8,923 nt of DNA. Origin: Ruminococcaceae bacterium UBA3451. GTDB taxonomy: Bacteria > Bacillota > Clostridia > Oscillospirales > Acutalibacteraceae. Below are positions 1 through 6,798 of this stretch, one piece after another. How positions within the stretch are numbered: the stretch's first letter is position 1; each line of letters starts with the position of its first letter. The stretch spans positions 45,690 through 54,612 of the forward strand of contig DFRY01000048.1 in assembly GCA_002378845.1 (NCBI GenBank). The letters are read 5' to 3'. The notes beneath the pieces are model-generated. The model made no database searches, was not told the origin of the DNA, and saw only the letters and a program-made list of their open reading frames with translations. The position numbers and the translations under genes were made by a program.

Positions 1-28
1 GTATTGCGCGAAAGGATTTTTGACACAC

Positions 29-70
29 AAACAGGGAAGTGCGTCCCCCCGGAGACGCACTTCCCTGTTT
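29..70 (-). terminator. 17-bp perfect hairpin downstream of the GH30 gene, probable terminator
   Basis: Positions 29-45 and 54-70 are perfectly complementary (17 bp) around an 8-nt loop at 46-53. The hairpin lies about 55 nt past the GH30 stop codon, where the six-gene minus-strand operon should end. Read on the minus strand, the stem ends in TTT followed by GTGTGTCAAAAA, so the U-tract is poor; on the plus strand it ends in TTTGATT, which is equally weak. The stem itself is long enough to act as a 3' end stabiliser or a bidirectional barrier if a convergent gene lies to the left. Being a transcript end is inferred from position and stem strength; termination efficiency is uncertain because of the weak U-tract. 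Confidence 0.65.
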
Positions 71-125
71 GATTCCCAGGCAGCCCCGTGTGCACTGTAC
101 GGGCCGCTTTGAAGGAGACTTATTG

Positions 126-1466
126 TTACTGTTGAATTAACGCGGTGGTAATGGAACCTGCAGGCAGAACGAACTGCGCCAGCTGACCTTGAATTCGCAG
201 GCAAACCGGAAGTTCGGAATTAGTCCGGTTCAGCAGAACCGCGGTCAAGGTCGAGTCCGGGTTCTGGAATGCGGTGACTTCCACTTCGTCCGCATATTTT
301 GAAAGCGCAATACGCTTTGCACCGGGCTGAATGTAGCGGCTGAAATGCCCGATGTAGGTGTACGAAAGCTTTTTCTCTACAACATCGTTTGCAGTGTCAC
401 ACATAATTGGTGCATCGCAGAAGTTTTTTACATGATTGGGGCCGCCGGTTTCATCCAGAACCACACACCAGTCAAAAGAAATGTTGGTGCCTGCGTTCAG
501 GTTGCCAATGATGTCGTGCGCATACATCTGTGCGTTTTTCAGCTGATCGTCCGCGCCAAAGCGGCTGTATTCCACACAACCCTCGCTGAAAACAAGTTTT
601 TTATCGGGGTACTGTTCCCGAATAAGCCGTACTGCGTCAAAATGGTCGCCCGAATACCAATGGAATGCCACGGCCTGCACCATTTTGTCGGTTTCGCTGT
701 CCAGCACTTCACCGGCGCGTTCAAATGCCCGCTCTTTATTGTGATCCCAAATACAAACCTCTATATCGCCCAATCCGTTTTCCTGCAGGGCGGGGTACAA
801 ATAATCGCGCAGGAATTCTTTTTCCTGCTCCCCATCGTAACGGCAGGAGTCCCAGGTTTGAGTTGCGTTCGGTTCATTTTGAATGGAAAGCATTTTTACC
901 GTCACGCCGCGCTCCCGGTATTCCTTCACATAACGGCAAAGATACTGCGCCCACAAGCCGCGGTACTCCGGTTTTAAAAAGCCGCCGCCGTTTTTCTGGC
1001 CGTTTGACTTCATAAACGCGGGCGGGCTCCAGGGGGAAAGCATTACCGTGATGGGCTCCCCTGCCGCTTCCTGTGCCGCGCGGAAAAAAGGAAGAATGTA
1101 CTGCTCATCCCTGCGCAGGGTAAAGCTTTGCAGCTCCGTATCCTCCGGGTCGGTAACGGCGGAGTAGTTTCCCAAAGAAAAGTCACAGCTGTCAATGGCC
1201 ATGCGCGCAAAGCGGTAGTTGTTGCTGCCGCTGCCGAAATACGCATTCAGTATTTCCTTTTTATTTTCTTCGTTCATGCGGGAAAATGTGTAGGCAGCAG
1301 CTTCCGTCAAAGCACCGCCAAACCCTTCAAATGTTTGGTATTTTATCTGCGGATAAAGGTTAACCGCCTTGTTTTCCACACCGGTGTCCGGTTTCAACTC
1401 CTGTATCTTCTGCTGAGTCATCGTTTCTTTTGCATCATAGGTCGTTGTAATCAGTTTCACTTTCAT
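126..1466 (-). CDS. Glycoside hydrolase family 30 enzyme (glucosylceramidase-like), cytoplasmic
   Basis: This 446-residue protein belongs to glycoside hydrolase family 30, retaining enzymes of clan GH-A that cleave beta-glycosidic bonds. Visible family marks are FEGFGGALTEAAA (46-58), the RMAIDSCDFS strand (88-97), SPWSPPAFMK (144-153), the acid/base glutamate E198 in SIQNEP, HWY at 269-271, and the nucleophile E295 in VFSEGCVE. The (beta/alpha)8 barrel runs to roughly residue 375, and the remaining residues to 446 fit the beta-sandwich typical of the family. There is no signal peptide or anchor, so it should act in the cytoplasm on imported sugar. The ATG at 1466 has an AGAGGAG site 8 nt upstream. 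It is the last gene of the operon, 44 nt after the regulator gene. Known GH30 activities include beta-glucosidase, glucosylceramidase, beta-xylosidase, beta-fucosidase and beta-1,6-glucanase; the sequence does not tell which applies here. Confidence 0.93.
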   Translation of the reverse strand: MKVKLITTTYDAKETMTQQKIQELKPDTGVENKAVNLYPQIKYQTFEGFGGALTEAAAYTFSRMNEENKKEILNAYFGSGSNNYRFARMAIDSCDFSLGNYSAVTDPEDTELQSFTLRRDEQYILPFFRAAQEAAGEPITVMLSPWSPPAFMKSNGQKNGGGFLKPEYRGLWAQYLCRYVKEYRERGVTVKMLSIQNEPNATQTWDSCRYDGEQEKEFLRDYLYPALQENGLGDIEVCIWDHNKERAFERAGEVLDSETDKMVQAVAFHWYSGDHFDAVRLIREQYPDKKLVFSEGCVEYSRFGADDQLKNAQMYAHDIIGNLNAGTNISFDWCVVLDETGGPNHVKNFCDAPIMCDTANDVVEKKLSYTYIGHFSRYIQPGAKRIALSKYADEVEVTAFQNPDSTLTAVLLNRTNSELPVCLRIQGQLAQFVLPAGSITTALIQQ

Positions 1467-1510
1467 TTTACAAGCTCCTCTTTCAATAAAATAGACTTTA
1501 CGCCGATACG

Positions 1511-3076
1511 TTACGCGCGTACCTTGCCGCTGTTTTGCTTGAATTCGCTGGGGCTGCAGCCGGTCAGTTTTTTAAACACTTTTGTAAAATATTTTTCATC
1601 CCGAAAACCGACACGGTAAGCGATTTCATAGGTTTTCAGCCGCGATTCCCGCAGCATGGCGCAGGCCTTTTCAATGCGCACCTCGCTCAGGTAATCCACA
1701 AAATTACGGCCCAAGGTCTGCTTAAACAGCGTACTGAGGTAAGCGGGCGTAATCCCCGCTTCTTTCGCGGCGTCGGCAAGAAAAATATCATCGCTGTATT
1801 TTTTCTGAATGAAGTTTACGGCAATGTCGACCAAATCGTTTCCCGTCCGGCTGGAATTCAGTGCGGCAATCAGGCGGCCGAAGATGAATTTAATGCGTTC
1901 TTCCAGTTCCCTTGCGCTTTTGCTGCGCTGAATTTCTTCAAATACGCCGAAGGGATTTTCAAACACGGTCAGCGTATCGATGTGAAACTGCAGAACAAAT
2001 CGGTAAACCGACAGAAGCAAAACGATGGTTGCCTGCACGATTGCGGCTTTATTATCGCTTTTTTCCGCCACCTGGGAAAAGAAAACATCCAGTTCGCTCA
2101 TGCATTTTGCGGCATTGCGCTGTTCTATGTAATTAAATAATTCTTTTTCAATTTCTACGGGATAAATGTCCAGTACTTTGGAATAGATGCTGTCATAAAA
2201 CATGACAAAATCCGTTCCGAGGAAGAAAAACATCCCTCTGATTTTGAGCGCGTCCTGATACGACTGGTACATCTGCCCGATGGTAACCGCGTTGCTGCCC
2301 ACCGCAATGGAAAGAGAGACATTGAACAGATGCGACACATCCGTCTTCAGCCTGAGCAGCTTTTTCTGTATTTCCGCTTTCTCTTCGTTTACCTCCCCGG
2401 TAACAATGGCAACAATGCTTTCCGCCAAACGCGCGGTCTGGCAGGGAAAGATATTTTCCAGGCACTGGATAATATATTTTTTCTGCTCTTCGAAAAACAA
2501 AACGGATTCCGGCGGACTGATGACAATGCAGAACTGACTTTCCCCGGCGGGAAAACCGATTTCCTCCGCCTTTTGCGCCGCAATCTGTTCGCTGTGCGTC
2601 AATACGATTTCCGCAACCGCTTTGTCGTGCAGTTCCTTTTGATTTTGCAGCAGCTGATTTTCTTTTTCCGTGTTTTCCTGCACCCGCAGCCGGTCGGCAC
2701 GAATTCTTCGGCAAACTTCATCCACCGCTTCCAAAATCTGTTCCGGCGGGCTGGGCTTCAGCAAATAATTCATTGCGCCGATTTGAATGGCCTGCTGTGC
2801 ATAACTGAAATCGTCGTACCCGCTTAATACGATGGCTTTGATTTCGGGGTGGGTTTCCCGTACCTGCTGTATTACCTCCAGTCCGGTCATGCCGGGCATG
2901 CGGATGTCCATAAGCAGGATGTCCGGCAGGTATCGGTTGATTTTTTCCAGCGCGTCCCTGCCGTTTTGCGCGGTTGCGCAGACAGCCGCTCCGATGGAGT
3001 TCCAGTCAACCACCTTTTCCAGTGCGGTGCGAATATTTTCCTCATCATCCGCGATCAATACCTTGATTTTTTCCAC
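1511..3076 (-). CDS. YesN-type response regulator with AraC-family DNA-binding domain
   Basis: This 521-residue response regulator pairs with the adjacent kinase. The receiver domain (about 3-125) has the acidic pair D10/D11, the phospho-acceptor D57 in LLMDIRMP, S85 and K107, so it looks fully active. A middle region (about 180-300) resembles the degenerate GGDEF-like segment of YesN-type regulators (for example SYQDALKIRG at 272-281). An AraC/XylS domain occupies about 413-521, with helix-turn-helix segments near 432-453 and 480-502 and the signature GFRDEKYFTKVFKKLTG at 490-506. The start is a GTG at 3076, chosen because MEKIKVLIADD begins exactly at the first receiver strand and a GGAAGGAAGG purine run lies just upstream. 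It begins 19 nt after the kinase stop, so co-transcription is likely. Activation of the operon promoter upstream of the binding-protein gene is inferred from family behaviour. Confidence 0.93.
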   Translation of the reverse strand: MEKIKVLIADDEENIRTALEKVVDWNSIGAAVCATAQNGRDALEKINRYLPDILLMDIRMPGMTGLEVIQQVRETHPEIKAIVLSGYDDFSYAQQAIQIGAMNYLLKPSPPEQILEAVDEVCRRIRADRLRVQENTEKENQLLQNQKELHDKAVAEIVLTHSEQIAAQKAEEIGFPAGESQFCIVISPPESVLFFEEQKKYIIQCLENIFPCQTARLAESIVAIVTGEVNEEKAEIQKKLLRLKTDVSHLFNVSLSIAVGSNAVTIGQMYQSYQDALKIRGMFFFLGTDFVMFYDSIYSKVLDIYPVEIEKELFNYIEQRNAAKCMSELDVFFSQVAEKSDNKAAIVQATIVLLLSVYRFVLQFHIDTLTVFENPFGVFEEIQRSKSARELEERIKFIFGRLIAALNSSRTGNDLVDIAVNFIQKKYSDDIFLADAAKEAGITPAYLSTLFKQTLGRNFVDYLSEVRIEKACAMLRESRLKTYEIAYRVGFRDEKYFTKVFKKLTGCSPSEFKQNSGKVRA

Positions 3077-3095
3077 TGCGCGCCCTTCCTTCCGT

Positions 3096-4907
3096 TCAAA
3101 GTTTGAAATCCGTACGAGGAAGAACCATCGTAACTTTGGTTCCTCTGGTTTCCTCGCTTTCGATTTTCAGCAGAAAGTCGTCGTTAAATTTCAGCTTCAA
3201 GCGTTCATACACATTGTTTACCGCGTACCCGCCCGGGCTTTTGCTGGTGTTTACATCGCCGTTTCGGCATTCCAGCAGACTTTCCGACTGTTCCGCCGTC
3301 ATGCCTACTCCGTCGTCCTCCACGGTGAAAATCAGTTGATCACCTTCGCACCGCCCGAATACTTTAACCGTGCCGCCGGTGTCACTGTCTTCTATGCCGT
3401 GCACAATGGCGTTTTCCACAAAGGGCTGAATAATCAGTTTTGGAATAATACAGTTGTAAATCTGCTCGTCAATATCCAATGTAAATTGAAGTTTTTCCTT
3501 AAAGCGCATTTTTTGGATCATAAGGTAATGGTAAACCAGTTCTTTTTCCTTTTCCACTGTGGTCATGCCCTGGCCGCGGTTCAGGCTGAGCCGGAAAATA
3601 CGAGACAGCGAATAAATCATATTCGCTATTTCCACATTGCCTGCGGTCAATGCCTGCCAGTAGATGGAATCCAGTGTATTGTAAAGGAAGTGCGGGTTAA
3701 TCTGTGCCTGCAGGGAACTCAGCTCGCTTTCGCGCTCCCGAAGTTTAAGCACATATGTTGTGTCAATCAGTTCCTTCATATTGCTGACCATTTCGTTATA
3801 GCACTGGCCCACCTCGCCGATTTCATCCTGTGCCTCAAAATCGACCCGCTGGGAAAAGTCGCCGTTCTTAAACTTTTTCATGGAATAACAAAGCTGCCCG
3901 AGCGGCTTTGTTATAATAGCGGAAACAAAGAAAGAAATCGGGAAAAGAATGAGAAGCACACCCACTAAAATAAGAACCGGCACAACGGCAACGTCTTTCA
4001 GGGAATTCAGCATATTGATTTTGGGAACTACATAAAAAATGCTGGTGCCCGTTGCATTGGGGCGGCTGAAATATATGTAACTGTCTTTATAATCCGCAAA
4101 GCTTCCCCCGGTGGGGGCGGTTTTGGACGAGGCCAAAAGCTGACCGGAAATGTACTGCGAAACCTGCGGACTGATTTCGCCGGACTGCGTTAAAATTTCG
4201 CCACTCTGGTTAAAAACGGAGATTCCTTCGTTGCCTTCCTTAATGGCGCTGCCAATAATGTTCTGCACATAGCTTTCGTCCACCCCGAATACCAGGTAGC
4301 CGATGTTGTGCATTTTGGTACGGTTTACAATCATTCTGGAAAGCATGATTTTTGTGCTTTTGTTCAGTTCGAACAGCTGTCGGTCCTTTTGGTCCACCCG
4401 GCTCCACACCGGGGCACCCCCCGCTGCGTCTGCAGCGCGGTAATAAGGGCTGCTTCGCACGGCGGCAGGGTCGCTGTTCAGCACGCTCGTGTCGGTCGTT
4501 ATGTAATACGGGTTCAGTCCGTTTTCCGCATAAAGCGCCACAAATTTAATGTGGGATTTCGTCGCGATTTCATCCATAATAAACCGCATGGAATTGTCCT
4601 GCTCCCATGCAATCTGGTTGGAATCGCGGTTCGGATTTTTTTCGTCCAGTACCCGGTTGATGTCGTCGTTAATACTGACGTAGGTGGATATATCGGATAT
4701 ATCCACCTGCATAAATTCCAGATTCGTATTGATTTGTTTTATAATTTCCAGGTTTGCGCGGGAAAGGGTTTCGGTCGTACTGCTTTGCGTGGTATAGTAC
4801 AGGTAAGCGCAGATAGAGAAAATAAGCGGCACCACAACGGCGTAAAGCATAATAACCAGCTTATATTTAAAGGAAAGATCATGCAGCCGATGTTTTATTC
4901 TACTCAT
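3096..4907 (-). CDS. YesM-type sensor histidine kinase (membrane-bound, HisKA_7TM-independent LytS/YesM class)
   Basis: This is a membrane sensor kinase of the YesM class (His_kinase domain plus HATPase_c). Numbered from the ATG at 4907 (603 residues), it has a first membrane helix at about 16-38, an extracellular sensor domain at about 40-305 that fits a dCache-like fold, a second helix at about 306-332, HAMP at about 332-385, the phospho-acceptor H406 in QINPHFLYN, the N-box QPFVENA with N499, and the G1 box DDGVGM (531-536). The ATP-lid motif GGYAVNNVYERL (559-570) lacks the glycine usually found in GYGIRNV/GIGLxNV. A GTG at 4916 would add three residues, but its Shine-Dalgarno would sit too close; GAGGGTG lies 6 nt before the ATG at 4907. 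It probably senses the imported sugar or the loaded binding protein and phosphorylates the downstream regulator. The gene carries an internal 27-bp palindrome at 4682-4708. Confidence 0.93.
   Translation of the reverse strand: MSRIKHRLHDLSFKYKLVIMLYAVVVPLIFSICAYLYYTTQSSTTETLSRANLEIIKQINTNLEFMQVDISDISTYVSINDDINRVLDEKNPNRDSNQIAWEQDNSMRFIMDEIATKSHIKFVALYAENGLNPYYITTDTSVLNSDPAAVRSSPYYRAADAAGGAPVWSRVDQKDRQLFELNKSTKIMLSRMIVNRTKMHNIGYLVFGVDESYVQNIIGSAIKEGNEGISVFNQSGEILTQSGEISPQVSQYISGQLLASSKTAPTGGSFADYKDSYIYFSRPNATGTSIFYVVPKINMLNSLKDVAVVPVLILVGVLLILFPISFFVSAIITKPLGQLCYSMKKFKNGDFSQRVDFEAQDEIGEVGQCYNEMVSNMKELIDTTYVLKLRERESELSSLQAQINPHFLYNTLDSIYWQALTAGNVEIANMIYSLSRIFRLSLNRGQGMTTVEKEKELVYHYLMIQKMRFKEKLQFTLDIDEQIYNCIIPKLIIQPFVENAIVHGIEDSDTGGTVKVFGRCEGDQLIFTVEDDGVGMTAEQSESLLECRNGDVNTSKSPGGYAVNNVYERLKLKFNDDFLLKIESEETRGTKVTMVLPRTDFKL
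4682..4708. repeat. 27-bp palindrome inside the kinase gene (13-bp arms, 1-nt centre)
   Basis: The arms AGGTGGATATATC (4682-4694) and GATATATCCACCT (4696-4708) are perfect inverted copies around a single base at 4695. The segment encodes VDISDIST of the kinase, just after its first membrane helix, so the DIS-DIS peptide repeat contributes to the symmetry. Symmetry of this length fits a dimeric protein binding site or a cruciform or RNA hairpin better than a random match. No function is known from the sequence. Confidence 0.75.
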
Positions 4908-4958
4908 TTCAATCACCCTCAGTAAAATAATACCACAATCTGCATGAATTACCAGACC

Positions 4959-5810
4959 CTACCCTTTCACAGCTCCTACAACAATTCCCTTTGTAATTTG
5001 TTCATTCAGTAGTATGTAGACGATTAATGCCGGCAAAGCCGTTAGTGCCATGACCGCAAACTGCACCGCATAGTTGGAGGCGTACTGCCCCTGGAACTGC
5101 AATACGGAAAACGGCAGGGTGCGCCATGTGTCGGAAGTCAGGTAGGTCATCGCCATAATAAATTCGTTCCAGTTGTTCAGAAACGTCATAATCGCTATGG
5201 TAATAATAGGAGGCTTTGTAATGGGAAGTACGATTTCGAAAATAATGCGGTACACGCCGCACCCGTCAATCAGCGCGCTTTCCTCCAGCGCGCGGGGTAC
5301 GGATTCCAGAAAGCTTGCCATAATAAATATGCCCTGCGGAAGAGAAAATGCAATGTACGGTATTAACAGAGCAAAAACGGTGTCAATCATTCCAACCTTA
5401 TTATAAATAAGGAAGTTCGGCAGCAGGGTGGCGTGAATTGGAATCATCATGCCAAGCAGAAGAATGTTCATCACCGTACGGTTCATTTTCCAGCGCATTC
5501 TTGTGCAGGCGTACGCAACCATCAGTGAAATAAAAATGGTGGCGACCACCGTAATTGTATTGACCACAAGGCTGTTGCACAGATAATGAAGCACCTTGCC
5601 GTCGATAAATGCCGTAACATAGTTCTGCCATTGCGGCGGATTCGGAGCAATCAAAATATTGGATGCAAACAGGTCGCCGCTTTTTGCAAGGGAGAAGTCC
5701 ACCAGCCACACCAGCGGAAACAGTTCGATCAATGCAATCAGCGACATAAACAGGATTAAAAATCCGCGTGAAATTCTTCGGTTTTTGGTTTTGGAACCTG
5801 CAAAGTTCAT
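4959..5810 (-). CDS. Carbohydrate ABC transporter permease, MalG/AraQ type (CUT1)
   Basis: This 283-residue inner-membrane permease is the second (MalG-like) subunit of a CUT1 sugar importer. It has a short basic N-terminus, six predicted membrane segments (about 16-38, 80-102, 113-133, 144-167, 200-222 and 248-268) and the cytoplasmic EAA loop that docks the ATPase, here EESALIDGCG at 176-185 followed by IVLP at 193-196. The end GIVVGAVKG matches the usual C-terminus of this subfamily. The ATG at 5810 is preceded by AAAGGAG at 11 nt, inside the 20-nt gap after the other permease gene. It should form a heterodimer with the product of 5831-6715. No ATPase gene is present in the window, so a shared MsmK/UgpC-type ATPase from another locus is inferred. 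The exact sugar is not determinable. Confidence 0.94.
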   Translation of the reverse strand: MNFAGSKTKNRRISRGFLILFMSLIALIELFPLVWLVDFSLAKSGDLFASNILIAPNPPQWQNYVTAFIDGKVLHYLCNSLVVNTITVVATIFISLMVAYACTRMRWKMNRTVMNILLLGMMIPIHATLLPNFLIYNKVGMIDTVFALLIPYIAFSLPQGIFIMASFLESVPRALEESALIDGCGVYRIIFEIVLPITKPPIITIAIMTFLNNWNEFIMAMTYLTSDTWRTLPFSVLQFQGQYASNYAVQFAVMALTALPALIVYILLNEQITKGIVVGAVKG

Positions 5811-5830
5811 GGTATGATTCGCTCCTTTCC

Positions 5831-6715
5831 TTAAGCCTCTGCCTTTGTCTTGAAAACTTTATTCAAAAGTACGGTAGCGACCATACAAACAATCACAAAC
5901 AAAACGGAAATTGCGTTTCCGTAGCCGTATTCATAAGAACTGAATGCCTTTTGATACAGATAATTCGCCAAAAACTGCGTTTTGTTGCCCGGGCCGCCGT
6001 TAGTCAGCAGATAAACCGTTTCCATCTGCTTCAGCGCGGAAATAATAGCAAGCGTTACATTCACACGGATAATCGGGCGCATCATGGGTATGGTAACGCG
6101 GAAAAATGCCTGTACCCCGGTTGCTCCGTCGATTGCGGCTGCTTCGTAAAGCTGTGTATCAATTCCCTTAATGCCGGCGTAATAAATGAGCAACCCCCAC
6201 CCGAAGCCGTGCCACACCAGCACAATTATAACGGACCAGATTGCAAGGTCCGGATTGCCAAGCCATTCCTGCTGTGAACCGCCAAGGCCGATTGCCCTGA
6301 GCACACTGTTTAGCAGACCGAAATCCGGGTTATAAATGAATACCCACATGGAAGCTATAATAGCCACCGAAATTACGTTTGGCACAAAGTATGCGGCACG
6401 GAAAAACTTTTCAAATTTTCCGGAAACCTTGTCAACCAGAACGGCAAAAATCATGCAGATAGGGTGCTGCAGAAATACAAAGCAAAGCCCGAGCAGCACC
6501 GCGTTGCCGAGCGAACCCCAGAAGACTTCGTCGTGAAAAATCAGCTGCCGAAAGTTTTCCATTCCGATAAATACCGGAGTTCCCATTCCGGTATACTGTG
6601 TCATTCCGAAGTAGACGCTTAAACAGATTGGTGCAAGAATTGCGCCGATAAATAAAATTCCAGCGGGAGCTACAAGGGACAGAATGACCCATTTGTTGCT
6701 GTAAACCTTATTCAT
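5831..6715 (-). CDS. Carbohydrate ABC transporter permease, MalF/UgpA type (CUT1)
   Basis: This is the first (MalF/UgpA-like) membrane subunit of the sugar importer, 294 residues from the ATG at 6715. Six membrane segments are predicted at about 9-33, 67-94, 107-128, 158-182, 218-238 and 266-288. The EAA loop reads EAAAIDGATG at 191-200, followed by the IP of VTIPMMRP, the docking site for the ATPase. The frame stays open upstream to an ATG at 6775, but I reject that start: it would translate a stem-loop and has no Shine-Dalgarno, while the ATG at 6715 has GGAGG at 9 nt and begins MNKVYSNKW just before the first helix. The gene lies 83 nt after the binding-protein gene and 20 nt before its partner permease. 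Substrate specificity cannot be read from it. Confidence 0.94.
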   Translation of the reverse strand: MNKVYSNKWVILSLVAPAGILFIGAILAPICLSVYFGMTQYTGMGTPVFIGMENFRQLIFHDEVFWGSLGNAVLLGLCFVFLQHPICMIFAVLVDKVSGKFEKFFRAAYFVPNVISVAIIASMWVFIYNPDFGLLNSVLRAIGLGGSQQEWLGNPDLAIWSVIIVLVWHGFGWGLLIYYAGIKGIDTQLYEAAAIDGATGVQAFFRVTIPMMRPIIRVNVTLAIISALKQMETVYLLTNGGPGNKTQFLANYLYQKAFSSYEYGYGNAISVLFVIVCMVATVLLNKVFKTKAEA

Positions 6716-6736
6716 AGCTATGTCCCTCCTTTTTTC

Positions 6737-6770
6737 AAAGGGCAGGGGAGATTTTTCTCCTCTGCCCTTT
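6737..6770 (-). promoter_or_regulatory. Intercistronic stem-loop between binding-protein and permease genes
   Basis: Positions 6737-6751 and 6756-6770 form a 15-bp stem with one A-C mismatch in the transcript (6746/6761) and an AAAA loop. It lies in the 83-nt gap after the binding-protein stop at 6799 and ahead of the permease Shine-Dalgarno. In the transcript the stem is followed by GAAAAAAGGAGG, so there is no U-run and it is not a classic intrinsic terminator. In transporter operons such structures often protect the upstream message and lower downstream expression, giving more binding protein than permease. That role is inferred here. Confidence 0.7.
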
Positions 6771-6798
6771 CCCATACATGTTCTAAGTTGTGAATGTG

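Noticed and set aside
345..977. Plus-strand open frame of 210 codons opposite the GH30 gene
   Set aside because: The GH30 frame carries both catalytic residues and family motifs, so this antisense frame is a shadow.
2888..2900. 13-bp palindrome CATGCCGGGCATG in the regulator gene
   Set aside because: It encodes the conserved MPGM stretch next to the phosphorylation site, and 6-bp arms are too short to be notable.
2832..3968. Long plus-strand open frame of 378 codons opposite the regulator and kinase genes
   Set aside because: It overlaps two well-supported minus-strand genes, crosses their junction, has no recognisable domain and no convincing ribosome binding site; it is an antisense shadow.
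4308..4925. Plus-strand open frame of 205 codons opposite the kinase gene
   Set aside because: It lies fully antisense to the sensor domain and first helix of the kinase, and its translation looks like reverse-complement noise with no domain.
6571..6594. Inverted repeat with 8-bp arms (ATACCGGA / TCCGGTAT) inside the first permease gene
   Set aside because: Arms of this length with an 8-nt spacer are expected about once by chance in a window this size, and it lies in ordinary coding sequence.
6716..6775. Twenty-residue N-terminal extension of the first permease from an ATG at 6775
   Set aside because: It would be translated from the intercistronic stem-loop, has no Shine-Dalgarno, and the ATG at 6715 has an excellent one directly before the first membrane helix.
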